DNA of 64,000 bases from Cynocephalus volans (taxonomy: Eukaryota > Chordata > Mammalia > Dermoptera > Cynocephalidae). The position numbers and the translations under genes are program-made. The notes under the pieces were generated by a model, which saw only the letters and a program-made list of their open reading frames with translations, searched no databases and was not told the DNA's origin. The stretch is taken from contig NC_084464.1 in NCBI RefSeq assembly GCF_027409185.1, positions 42,879,095 to 42,943,094 on the forward strand, read 5' to 3'. Of the stretch, positions 1 through 31,700 are shown piece after piece (positions within the stretch are counted from its first letter, which is position 1; each line of letters begins with the position of its first letter).

Positions 1-5677
<5,677 letters not shown>

Positions 5678-5813
5678 CCTCACATACTTTCAAAGTCAGT
5701 ATTACTTCTCTTTCACTATTGGAGATAGTCAAAGCCCAGCCCTCATAATGAATTCATTCATTCAAACAGGTTTTCTTATCAGCTGCAACTCATTTGCATC
5801 TTTTAACCAGAGC

Positions 5814-5819
5814 AATAAA
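5814..5819 (+). terminator. Poly(A) signal of the long ATAT1 isoform
   Basis: AATAAA 137 bp after the TGA at 5675-5677. The mRNA would end near 5840, only a few hundred bases before the C6orf136 start codon. Confidence 0.85.
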
Positions 5820-5879
5820 AGTATTTATTTTTATTACGAGAGCTATTAAAAACTTTACTGTCATTATTTCAATCCCACC

Positions 5880-6560
5880 CACCTTTGTCGTTGCACCCGG
5901 TTCAGCCCCCTCTTCGCTCAACTTGTGAGTGCAGTTCTCGGAAGTAACTTGCTGCGCGTGCGCCCTGAGGCAGTCTCCGATCGGCGAGCGCAGGCGCTCT
6001 TACTACAGACAGCGCCCCCGCTGCCCCCCTGCGGCACGCAGTGCGCACGCGCGCAACATCTCCGTTTCCCTCCCCTCAGCCCCTTACCATCCCCCCTCCC
6101 TCCTCTCCCCTTCACGAAGCCGGCTCTGGGGCGCGCGCGCCCCTCTGAGGAAGCCGGAGGCCGGGCTTGGGAGGCGCTCTCTCCACTGCCGCAAGATCAT
6201 GTACCATCCCAGTCGTGGGGCGGCCCGGCGTCTCGGCCCCTGCCTTCGCGCCTACCAGGCTCGACCCCAGGTGAGAGCGGAGGAGGAGAGGGGGCGGGGA
6301 GAGACCCTCCTAAGAGCCGGTGCGTGGGGCGGGGCGCGCGCCGGGTTCCGCGCAGGCGCAGTGACACCCACCGCCCCTTCCCACCTGTGCCCCTCGGCAC
6401 GTGGAGGGGCTAGGGGTCGTGAGGGCGGGAAGGCGGCGTGGTCAGCCCTGCTCCCGGTGACGTCGGTCTCTCCAGTCTGAGGCCGGGCAGGCGAGGTCGA
6501 GGCAGCGGGTGCGCGTCTGCGTTGCGCCCGCGGCTCCCCGGTTACCTGTGCCTGGAGGTG
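5880..6560 (+). promoter_or_regulatory. CpG-rich promoter of C6orf136
   Basis: GC- and CpG-dense block starting just after the ATAT1 3' end and covering the first coding exon of C6orf136. It contains GC boxes and a GC-rich element at about 6000-6018 that resembles a CTCF core on the minus strand (low certainty). No TATA box is evident, as expected for a housekeeping CpG promoter. Confidence 0.75.
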
Positions 6561-9500
6561 ATTTGAAGGGCAGGGGCCGAAAGGTTCGCAGCCGGCTGCT
6601 GTGCGGCCCCTGACTTCTCCGACACCGACCCGACCCGCGGGCCGCGCTCTGCATTCCGCGCATCCTGCACCTGGAGAGCGGTCCCGGCAAAAATGCCGGC
6701 CCGGGTGGACCCGGTTCGGGCTCCTGAGCCCGGGCGGGCAAGATAGCCACGCCCCTAGCAGAGACGGCGCCTCAGGGACACCGTCGGGGACGGAGGTACC
6801 CGCGCTGCCCTCCTGCCTTCCCGGAGTGACTCCTCCCTCCGCCGGGGGTTCCTTGGGAGCGGAGGAACTCGGGTTAGGCCTGACTTTGAATGACCTCCCA
6901 TTCTCGCAGTTTCAACGTCGCAAACCCAGGAGAATGAAGTCCAGTCTTTTAACAGTCTGTTGGGGTTGTTTGTGTCATTAGAGGGGCCCGAAATGATAAT
7001 AGCTTCCATTTAGCCATTTATGTACTACTTTACTGGTCGCTAAGTTTTATTTACATTCATTATCTCATATAGTTCTCATAATAACCCAGTGAGGCTTCAT
7101 CATCTTCATTTATAGGACGACATTTATTGGAAACAGACATAGGGAATGAGAGTGCCCAAGGTTACAGGATTGAATTGGAACTCAAATTCTAACTTCATCT
7201 GGATGTTTTTTGTGCAAAATTTGCCTCTCACATTTAATCGTGGAGATGTGTTACAGGCCATATCATTTTACAGTACAGTAAAACCTGTTATTCATTTGTT
7301 CGTTCATTCATCAAATATGCTTTTCTTTTTCTTTGGTGGCTGGCCGGTATGTGGAATTCGAACCGACCTTGGTGTTATAACACCACACTCTAACCAACTG
7401 AGCTAACTGGCCATCCCTCAGATATGTATTCTTATATGATTCTTGCTATAAAAGAAGTGAAGGGCCGACCCCGTGGCGCACTCAGGAGAGTGCGGCGCTG
7501 GGAGCGCAGCGACGCTCCCGCCGCGGGTTCGGATCCTATATAGGAATGGCCGGTGCACTCACTGGCTGAGTGCCGGTCACGAAAAAGACAAAAAAAAAAA
7601 AAAAAAAAGTGAAACTGCCCCCAGTGTTGGAATCTTAAACAAATGTAAAAGAGTTTGCCAATATTTTGGGGCAGTACCTGTACCTGTGTCACTTCAAACT
7701 GTTTCTTCCTGTTTTTTGCAAAGATGGAGATGAATCCATCCCTTTTTTCCTCTAGTAATTCCATCTCTTCTGTCAGGAGGAGTAGGTGGGATTGGAAGCC
7801 TGTTAATGAGCAGAGCTTGGATGAATGGGCATTAAGCAGCTGGATTCTTATCATTTTCCTTTTTGTTCTGCCTCTTTAGGACAACCTTTCTCCACGGACT
7901 CTACCATTCCCAGCCCTTTGGCCCCACTCCACAACCACCACTTCCCCATCTTCTCCTCTTTTCTGGGCTCCCCCACCTCCACCCCCTCCTATCCACCCTC
8001 TTCCCCGGCCTCCCCCACTACCTCTCCCTCAGGTCCAGGCCCTCAGCTCACCATGGGTAGTTCTCCCCCCAGGAAGTAGGGAGGAGGGACCAGGACCTGA
8101 GTTGCACAGCGGTTGCCTGGATGGGCTTAGGAGCCTTTTTGAAGGACCTCCCTGCCCCTATCCTGGGGCTTTGATACCTTTCCAAGCCCCTGGAACTGCC
8201 CACCCTTCCCCTGCCACCCCCTCAGGAGATCCTAGTATGGAGGAACATCTCGCTGTCATGTATGAGAGACTGAGACAAGAGGTAAGTCAATTCAAAGGTG
8301 GCTTTAATCTACAGTGGGAAGAGATGTAGGTAATCCTTGGAAATAAGGGGTTAGTCAACTGGATTCTTATAAACATTTTCCTGAGGAAAAGATGCTCCTC
8401 GGTTTGGATTAAGGGAGGTTAAATAAACATGGGATGAGATGACCTTTCACTCAGAGGGGAGTAAAGAGGCCCTAAAGTAGAAAACTGAGAAACTGGATCA
8501 CCTTTTCTTTCCCACTGGGTTGATGCCATCTTCTTCCACTTAGCTTCCCAACCTCTTCCTTCACTCCCATGACTACACTCTCTATTCATCGGACGTGGAA
8601 TTCATCAATGAGATCCTGAACATACGTACCAAGTGAGAATTGGGGCACAGGTAGGGCCTTGGGGAGGAAAAGGACCCAATGCTGTATACACAACCCTTTT
8701 TACTTCCCAGAGAAGGTCCCAGACTGATTCTCACAACTGTTCCCCATTCCTTGGACAATAGTCACTTTGATTTTCTGATTCTTTCCCATCCCTTCTTCAT
8801 AGGGGCCGGACATGGTACATTCTGTCACTGACCCTTTGCCGCTTCTTGGCTTGGAACTATTTTGCACAACTTCAGTTGGAGGTTCTACAGCTGACCCGCC
8901 ACCCTGAGAATTGGACCCTGCAAGCCCGCTGGCGTCTTGTGGGGCTGCCCATCCACATGCTCTTTCTGCGCTTCTACAAGCGTGACAAACATGAGCTTTA
9001 CAGGTAAGAGAAGTTAGAAAGAGGCCCAACTACAATCAATTCACTAATCTTACTCTTTTAGATAATTAATAATCTGGTCTTCCAGACAATCTTTGACCTA
9101 CCCTGAGTTGACTGCAGACTGAGGACAGGGATCTTGTTTTAGTCTACTTCAATACAATAAAAATAATAGGGACTTTGAGTATATTAGGAAACCTCTGAAC
9201 TTCAGTTTCTTCATGTATATTACCTGGCACATGGTAGGTATTCAAATACTTACTGAACAAAGGAAAATTCCTGTCTCATAAACTGAGCCGCACCAGCTTA
9301 GGTAAAAAGCAGCTGGTAAATTTCTGGCTGGGAGTAGAATCCCAAGAAATTGTTAGGCTCAGCCTCTAACAGTGTATGCAAGTATTTAGCATACTTGTGC
9401 ATAGCAAAGTCTTCAGTGCTGCCTCCGCCCCAGTTTCTGGATCAGGCCTTGGAAAACGAGTCTAAATTGGGTTCTGGCTCTGACAGACCCAGGGCCACTA

Positions 9501-10067
9501 GGGCTCCCACTAGCAGCTTCTTCACAGGCGTTGGAGGTGAGTGTTTCCAAGAGCTGTTCCCAGCAGTTCCCAGAGTTGCTGCATAGTATAATCACCTATG
9601 GATCTTTTAAACATATCAGTGCTAAATAATCTGATTTAATTAGAACAGGGTACAACCTGAGCACTGAGATTTTTAAAAGTTCCCGAGGCAATCTAATATG
9701 CAGCAAAGATTAGGAGCTACTAATTTAAACAGATGCTTGAATTAAGCTTTGGGACCAGTGACCTTCTCCCTCAGTAAGCCTTCTCTCCCTTCCTCAGGAC
9801 CTACGATGCCTATTCCACCTTCTACCTGAATTCCAATGGCCTCATTTGTCGCCATCGCCTAGACAAGGTGAGTCCTAGGGTTGGGTGGGGCGGGGTAAAG
9901 GGTAAAACCTCTGTGTGCTCCCCTACAAGTGGCATTAACTTTTCTCTGTGCAGCTGATGCCTTCACACTCACCTCCAACGCCTGTGAAGAAGCTGCTAGT
10001 GGGAGCCCTGGTGACCCTGGGGCTGTCAGAGCCAGAACCCAATTTACACTTGTGTTCAAAGGCCTGA
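6199..10067 (+). CDS. C6orf136: C6orf136 homologue, DUF2358 family protein
   Basis: Six coding exons: 6199-6270, 7880-8281, 8544-8632, 8803-9003, 9798-9867 and 9954-10067. The ATG at 6199 opens MYHPSRGAARRLGPCLRAY, the human N-terminus with one change. Exon 2 is Pro/Ser-rich. Exons 3-6 encode the conserved part: NIRTKGRTWYILSLTLCRFL, AWNYFAQLQLEVLQLTRHPE and the end KLLVGALVTLGLSEPEP, with TGA at 10065-10067. The predicted product is about 315 aa. The C-terminal region belongs to the DUF2358 / SnoaL-like fold; biochemical role is not established, and a mitochondrial location is suggested only by the Arg-rich N-terminus. The frame stays open upstream of the ATG to about 5929 without another ATG, so a longer non-AUG form cannot be excluded. 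Part of the last exon also exists as an inverted copy in intron 4. Confidence 0.95.
7010..7195 (-). repeat. MIR element
   Basis: The stretch reads like a reversed MIR: a segment like TCTCATATAGTTCTCATAAT, then a GAGAGTGCCCAAGGTTACA segment and an AATTGGAACTCAAATTC end. It is old and diverged, in C6orf136 intron 1. Confidence 0.65.
7320..7417 (-). mobile_element. Monomeric tRNA-Ile-derived SINE
   Basis: Minus-strand tRNA-like unit (GTTAGCTCAGTTGGTTAGAG as A box, GGTTCGAATTC as B box). It is flanked by the near-duplication TCAAATATG / TCAGATATG. It is more diverged than the dimers and so probably older. Confidence 0.85.
7462..7608 (+). mobile_element. tRNA-derived SINE, variant subfamily with short second unit
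   Basis: The first unit carries GGCGCTGGGAGCGCAGCGAC in the anticodon-arm region, followed by GGGTTCGGATCCTATATAGG and a truncated second unit ending GTGCCGGTCACGAAAAAGAC and an A-tail. The same variant recurs at 28996-29135 and 44650-44778, which marks a separate subfamily. Confidence 0.85.
9394..9544 (-). repeat. Inverted copy of C6orf136 last exon (151 bp)
   Basis: This intron 4 segment is the reverse complement of 9965-10115, which lies within the last exon and its 3'UTR. Both copies are 151 bp with no gap and about 10 mismatches by eye. It looks like an antisense open frame only because it mirrors the exon. Confidence 0.92.
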
Positions 10068-10115
10068 TCCAGAAACTGGGGTGGAGGCAGCACTGAAGAC
10101 TTTGTTACGCACAAG
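9965..10115 (+). repeat. Exonic arm of the C6orf136 inverted repeat
   Basis: Partner of 9394-9544. It starts 11 bp inside the last coding exon, crosses the stop codon at 10065-10067 and ends in the 3'UTR. The 420 bp between the arms contain exon 5 (9798-9867). Confidence 0.92.
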
Positions 10116-10231
10116 AGGAGGAGGTGGAGGCGGCTAAGAATCTCAGGAGCCAGCTTCCTCCCCTCTTTTCTCTCCTTCCTTCCTTTCCATCTCATGCTGT
10201 GTAAAGCTGCTGTGTAATTTAACTTGTAAAT

Positions 10232-10237
10232 AATAAA
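10232..10237 (+). terminator. Poly(A) signal of C6orf136
   Basis: AATAAA 165 bp after the stop codon; the cleavage site is expected near 10255. Confidence 0.85.
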
Positions 10238-10303
10238 GTTTAAGTGACCACATGAGATAGAATTTCATGTCATTTTCTCTGGATCCCAAAAGTTCTCACA
10301 AGC

Positions 10304-10326
10304 TTTATTCCAAAAATAACTTTATT
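10304..10326 (-). terminator. Poly(A) signals of DHX16
   Basis: Two AATAAA hexamers on the minus strand (TTTATT at 10304-10309 and 10321-10326), 68-90 bp below the DHX16 stop. The ends of the two convergent mRNAs are thus only tens of bases apart or overlap slightly. Confidence 0.75.
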
Positions 10327-10393
10327 TCACGGATATTAAATAACATATAGGGGAAAAGGAACTAGTGTCAGGTTCTGTTTATGTCCCATTCTC

Positions 10394-26080
<15,687 letters not shown>

Positions 26081-26098
26081 CCCTCCCAATCTCTCTGT

Positions 26099-26113
26099 CG
26101 CCCCCTGATGGTC
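26099..26113 (-). promoter_or_regulatory. Candidate CTCF site
   Basis: Minus strand reads GACCATCAGGGGGCG, close to the CTCF core CCASYAGRKGGC with one mismatch. It lies at the outer edge of the DHX16 CpG block. Motif-only evidence. Confidence 0.4.
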
Positions 26114-26159
26114 AGTCTGTGGGTGTTTCGCTCATTCATTCAGTTAACCTATGAAACGA

Positions 26160-27360
26160 ATTGAATGAGCGCCAAATGTGTTCTAGGCACAGTTTCAGTC
26201 TCTGGGGATACAGCAGAAAACAAATCAGACAAAATCCTTTACTGAATGTACGTTCTGATGTGGGAGTAGACAAGACACATAATGAATAAGTAAAATATGT
26301 AATTTCTACTGGGTCAAAAATAATGCAAGGGGATAGGAAGGACACGGATTCTCTTTCAAATCCATGCTTATAAAAGATTGGCCTGTGGTGATTAGGATTG
26401 ACCTTTGCTAGGACTGGTATCTGCAGTGGAGTGAATACAGATTAGGCATAAGGGAGGACCTCCAGGCAGGAAGAAACTTGGAAACTGGGGAAAGTTGTTT
26501 AAAAAAAAAAAAAAAAAATCTCCAAACTAAGGAATGGGCAAACTGTGTTCTGCATTTTTGCTAACAGCTTGAGAAATTCACTGGTGGCTGCTTATTTAAA
26601 AATACGCTGAATTTGTTACTTGACGCTCTGCTGTCTGATCTCTGTTTGACCCTGCTTCATACTTCTGTCATTAATTGGATTGGACACTACTGTTTGGTAA
26701 TGAAACATTGTTATTCCACTTAACAGCTACGGATGAATCTAGATCATCGACTTCTTGGATGTATTATTTTTGTTTCTGAGATGGGCTGTGGGCATCCCTG
26801 GCATCTCAGAGCTTCCTGCCTCTGTATTCCTGGGTCACAACTGATTAGGATCTTTAATTAGCTATTAATGTAGCCATTCTGTTCTCTCCATACCCACGCC
26901 TAATCTGAATTAGCTCACTCTTTTGACACCTTGCCTATTCCATTGCTAGTGAATTGTAGACCTTTGGCATATGCTTAAAATCAACTTGTCAGGAGATGGC
27001 TGGTTAGCTCAGTTGGTTAGAGCTTGGTGCTGTAACGCCAAGTTCAAGGGTTTGGATCCCCATACTAGCCAGCCACCAACAAACAAATCCAAAAAGATCA
27101 ATTTGTTTAATACATTCTGTTTTTAGTAAAGGATTCTCCTCTGACTAGTCTGAAAGAAGCAACCTGTAGTGGTAGAAGGACTGTAACTCCTGAACCATGT
27201 CTTTATTACCTGGAGAGTTAAAAATAAACAAAACAAAAAAACCTGATGAGTAAAATATAGATGTTCTACATTTGTACAATATAGAGATTCTTTAATCTAG
27301 GTATAATATAGAGATTCTTTAATGGGAAATCTCCCCAATATCAACTATATGTAGGCAGCA
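26160..27360. other. Intergenic spacer between DHX16 and PPP1R18
   Basis: Contains an ancient repeat piece near 26160-26340 (TGTTCTAGGCACAGTTTCAG type), a SINE at 26990-27094 and otherwise AT-rich unique sequence. No gene seen. Confidence 0.6.
26990..27094 (+). mobile_element. Monomeric tRNA-Ile-derived SINE
   Basis: GGCTGGTTAGCTCAGTTGGT, GAGCTTGGTGCTGTAACGCC and GGGTTTGGATCCCCATAC are close to cytosolic tRNA-Ile. Imperfect flank repeats AAAATCAACTTGT / AGATCAATTTGT. Confidence 0.88.
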
Positions 27361-27364
27361 AAGC

Positions 27365-27770
27365 CATGAATTATTGCCTTGGGTTGAATGTCCCCCCAAA
27401 AGTTAATTCCCACTGTAACTGTTGAGGGTGGGAAGTCCTATTATGGTAATTGAAAGGTGGGGCCTTGAAGAGGTGATTAGATTGTAGGACCATGCTGTAG
27501 TGAACGGATTAAAAATGGTGGTCATGAACATGGTCTGGAGGGCTTTAAAAGGAGAGTGAATGAGGTTAGTCTCTCTCTGCTCTGCCATTTTCTGCCATGT
27601 GAGACCCCTGCTTTGCTGTAAAGCCACCAGCAGGAGCACCCCTACCAGATGTGTTCCCCGGACTTTGAACTTCTCAGCCTCTGAAACTGTAAGAAATAAA
27701 TTTTGTTTTCTTGTAAATCACCCAGTTCCAGGTATTTTGTTATAAGAAACAGAAGTGGGTTAGGACAATC
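27365..27770 (+). mobile_element. ERVL-MaLR solo LTR (MST/MLT1-type fossil)
   Basis: LTR of the MaLR group recognised by the GGTGGGGCC...GAGGTGATTAGAT region, the CTCTGCCATTTTCTGCCATG block and the AAGAAATAAATTTTG end. No internal retroviral region is attached, so it is a solo LTR. Divergence suggests an old, early-mammalian insertion. It is a fossil. Confidence 0.75.
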
Positions 27771-27870
27771 TCCCATCAGTTTCCCCTCCCACAGCCCCCA
27801 GAGCCTCCCCTCACATGCACTTTTTTTTCTTAAGAAGGAGAAGCAGTGGGAGAGTTGGAGAGACCACCAT

Positions 27871-27876
27871 TTTATT
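27871..27876 (-). terminator. Poly(A) signal of PPP1R18
   Basis: TTTATT on the plus strand, AATAAA on the minus strand, about 0.86 kb past the phostensin stop codon, giving a 3'UTR of the expected size. Confidence 0.8.
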
Positions 27877-28738
27877 ATGGAAAGTTAAAAAACAAACAAA
27901 ACAGGCAATTGATAAACAAGGAACAATGGGGGAGGAGAGGTGCGGTGCCACCTTAGTTACCCCACACCACTGCAATTCAATTCAACTGTGAACCACTAAG
28001 AGCAACAGAATTAAATAAATCATGGGGTACAGAGTTAAGAATGCCAGGCTTCCCTCTTGGGGAAAACTGAGGCACAGTAATACTGAACAAAAGTGGAGGG
28101 AACCACACCCCCAGGTCACTCCCAATGAGATGACTGGAGGGGACAGGGGACAGGATTCCATGTGAACACGGCAAGTAGGTGTGCCTTGTAAACCTGGGAC
28201 TTTGGCAGGTGGGGCCAGGAGCTTGTTGGACTTGTAAACCAGGCTGTGGTCAAGAGAGGAGGCAGGAGCTGTAAACAAAGGGGCAGTGACCTAGGGAACA
28301 GGAGGGAGACATGCCTGTAAATGGAGTGGGATCTAGGCCTCCCAGGGAGATGAATGATTAAATCCTGAGAGTCCCCAGGGGGTGGTGGGGAGTCAAGAAA
28401 GGCTGTGGGAAGCGTGTACCCTGCCATGGAGATGGGGAGGGTGCTCCATCTCCACCGCCTGGTGAGTTCTGTGCTCCTCCCCAGGACTTGGTGCTCACTC
28501 TTGGGTCACCTAGGATGCACCAGCACATTTGACCCTACCCACACCAGGACCTTGGGTTAGGATGGAACTTGGGCAATTGGCTCTGCCCCCAGAAACAGGA
28601 TGGGGAAAGCACGTTGGAAGATGTTGGTTGCCCTTCCTGTACAGGCTCATTTTCAGGGTCTGTCTGCTCTGAATCTTCTGGGCTCCAGGATCTTCAGTTC
28701 TGGGAAGGAGGGAGATATGTCCCTATGTTGGAAGAGGG

Positions 28739-31700
28739 TCACCGCCGGCAGGACTCATCTGTGGGAGAGGAGGCAATAATGATAGAGAATGAGTGAGGGT
28801 CTCTGCCTCCTTGCCCTCCCCACCAGCCATTCAACTGAAGGGCAGTTGGCATATAGCAAGTCCTATAATATCTTCCATGTCTTGAATGCTTGTTATTACC
28901 AGTAACGACAGCCATCACTCATTTAGCTCGGGTTGTACCAGGCATTCTTATAACTCATTTCATCTCACAATTACCTCAGGAGAGGTTAAATAATTTTTTT
29001 TTTTTTTGGTCTATTTCGTGACCGGCGCTCAGCCAGTGAGTGCACCAGCCACTCCCATATAGGATCCGAACCCGCAGCGGGAGCGTTGCTGCGCTCCCAG
29101 TGCTGCACTCTCCCGAGTGCGCCACAGGCCCGGCCCGAGGTTAAATAATTTGATATTCAGCCATAGTTCTAGGTGCTTCACAAAGATTACTTAATCTTGT
29201 CAACAACTCCAGCAAGTAGTTATTATTAGCCTCATTTCATAAATAATAGACCGAGGCCAGAGGTCAGACGGTTTCTCAGAGGTCACAGCACGAGATAAGC
29301 TGGAATTCAAACTCAGGCCCGTCTGACCTAAACCCTGTGTTTTTAACCAGACTAGAGGGCTCAGAAGGAGCTTTGGTTTTGAAATGAAGACTCAATGTGC
29401 GTTTCACTCCCCAGGACCTCAGTTTCCCCATCTGTTAAAGGAATGGAATGGGCTAGAGGTCCTGCTAAGCCCCTTCCAAGAGCCAACAAGAAATCCTCCC
29501 CATCCCTCCTGGACCGCAGTGCCCGCTCTGACACCAGGGGGCGCCCTGGGGCCGGCGGAGCCTCCGCTTACCCACGATAAGGGCCTTGGTGCGCAGCCCG
29601 CTCTGGAGCTCTGGTTGCAGCAGCAGCAGCTCCTCCTCGTCGTCTTCGTCGTCGGGTTGGGCCGCCGGGGGGATGGGGGCACTGGGAGCCTCAGGCTCTG
29701 GGCCCAGCTCCTCCAGTACCGAACTCTCAGAGGGGTATTGGTACGTAGTCTCCAGGGCTGTCTCGCTGAAGGAGATCTTGAGCTGAGGTTGGGAGAGAAA
29801 GTGGAGAGGCAAACTCAGCCCGGGAGAAGCCCGCAGGGCAACGAGTAGGGGCGGGGAGTGGGGGCTGGACTCAGGCACCCCGCTTATTCTCCCCTCCCCA
29901 TCCACTCTGGGATCCGGTTTTCCTTTCGATACTGGCTCTCCAATCCTAGATCTTCTCTCTTCAATCATATCACTTGGGAAACATCAGACTTTGGCCTGTT
30001 CTTTTGGTAAGAGATTGGGAGGCAGAAATAAGGCAGAAATAATACAGGACTAAGGTCCTTGCTCTTTAGAGTGTGAGGTAGAGGGGTGAAAAAAAAAAAT
30101 TAAAATACATGGAGATAAGCCCTGTGATCAGAACTGAGTCTTTGGGCACCCTGGGGGAAATCAGGTAGGCTTCCCAACGGAGATGAGGTTCGAGCTGGCC
30201 AGACAGGAAAGAGCTGGCTGGGGAGGGAGTCCCAGGCAAAAGCAAGAACAGGCACATTGGTTTCCATACCCTCGACCCCCTGCTGTCCCCTGGGAAAGTC
30301 AGGACCCCGATACCCCCCCTCCCCTGGAGTAAGTAGGCTCACAGCAAAGGGGGTCAAGGGCCTGGAAGGGGATGGGAGACTGGCAGGAAAGCCTCGAGGA
30401 ACCAGCAGACTTTCCCCCAACACACGGGAGAAGATGAGCCCCTGAGTCCCTGAAAGGTGCGGCTGAGTGAGGTGACAAGGGCAGAGAGGAAAGTCCGAAA
30501 AAACGTAGGGTAGGAGTGGAGAGTGCGCCAGAAGGGACAGGCAGAGGCAAGAGACCAGAGCAGGGGCAGAAAATCCTTCATAAAGACACTGTTCCAAGAG
30601 CACGCAAGTCCCAGTTGTTCTCACTGTCTTTTCTACCCTTCCTGTTTGCCCTCTTAAGAAGCTCAGGGGGAAGGGGCAGGGTGGAATTAACTCTGAGAGC
30701 CAAAGGGATTAGGGAGACACTCAGGAGGATTCCACGTGAACTACTTGGAAAGGTCTAGATGATGTACTTGGGCCTTCCCTGGTGTCCGTTTGGGGCTGGG
30801 GCCCTGTATCTCTGAGTCTCCCATGGGCTGGGGTGTGAGAAGAGAGAAGCCAGGAGGGTGGCTGGACAGGGGTGTGAGAAGAGAGAAGCCAGAAGGGTGG
30901 CTGGACAGGTAACCCCAAAGGGCTGTATGGGATATGATACCAGGGTCCCCACGGGAAGCTGGAACTTGGGGACTGTCTGTGTCACTCCTTGGCGCCAAAG
31001 CCTGCAATGGCTCCCCATCTCACTTGCAGCGAAAGCCAGAGACTGACCAAAGCCTACAGGGTTCTCTCAATGTGCCAATGCCCCCTCAACGCTCTGGCAT
31101 CCTCTCCCACTCCAGCCACTCCATGGGCACTCCCACCTCAGGGCTTTTGCACTGGCTGTTCCCTCTGCCTGGAACACTCTTCCCTCAAATAAGCCCATGG
31201 CTGCTGATCGCCTTATTCTGAAGTTGTCATATTCACTCCCCTCACCTCTTGTCCCTCTACATTCCACTTACCCCTGTCTAATTTTTTTTTCCATAATTAC
31301 TTACCACCTTCTAACCTACTAGAGAATTTACTTATTATATTGGTGTCTGCTGTCAAAAGGAGCTTAGATCTAAGTTTTCTATTAAAAAAAGAAAAGAAAA
31401 AAAGGAGCTTGGAGGGTGCTCCAATGGATAAGGTAAGGGTTTGTCCAGACCTCACAAGAGGACCCAACAGAGGATCAGTGGTGGAGGAACAGTGTGGGCA
31501 TAGCCCAGCCTGTACACAGTTGACTCCCAGTCCGTGTCTGTGGAACTGTTGGTAGAATCAAGCGACAGCAACCAGACCACTTACATCCCAGCTTCTCAAG
31601 AGGGACCACTTATGGTTCTGTTACTGATAAATTTAACCAAATTTCCAGGAACCCATTTCTGTTTTCTTTTCATATCCCCTTTTTTGGGATTACAACCTCT

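Noticed and set aside
9350-9586. Open frame in C6orf136 intron 4 as a separate gene
   Set aside because: It is the strand mirror of the inverted exon copy.
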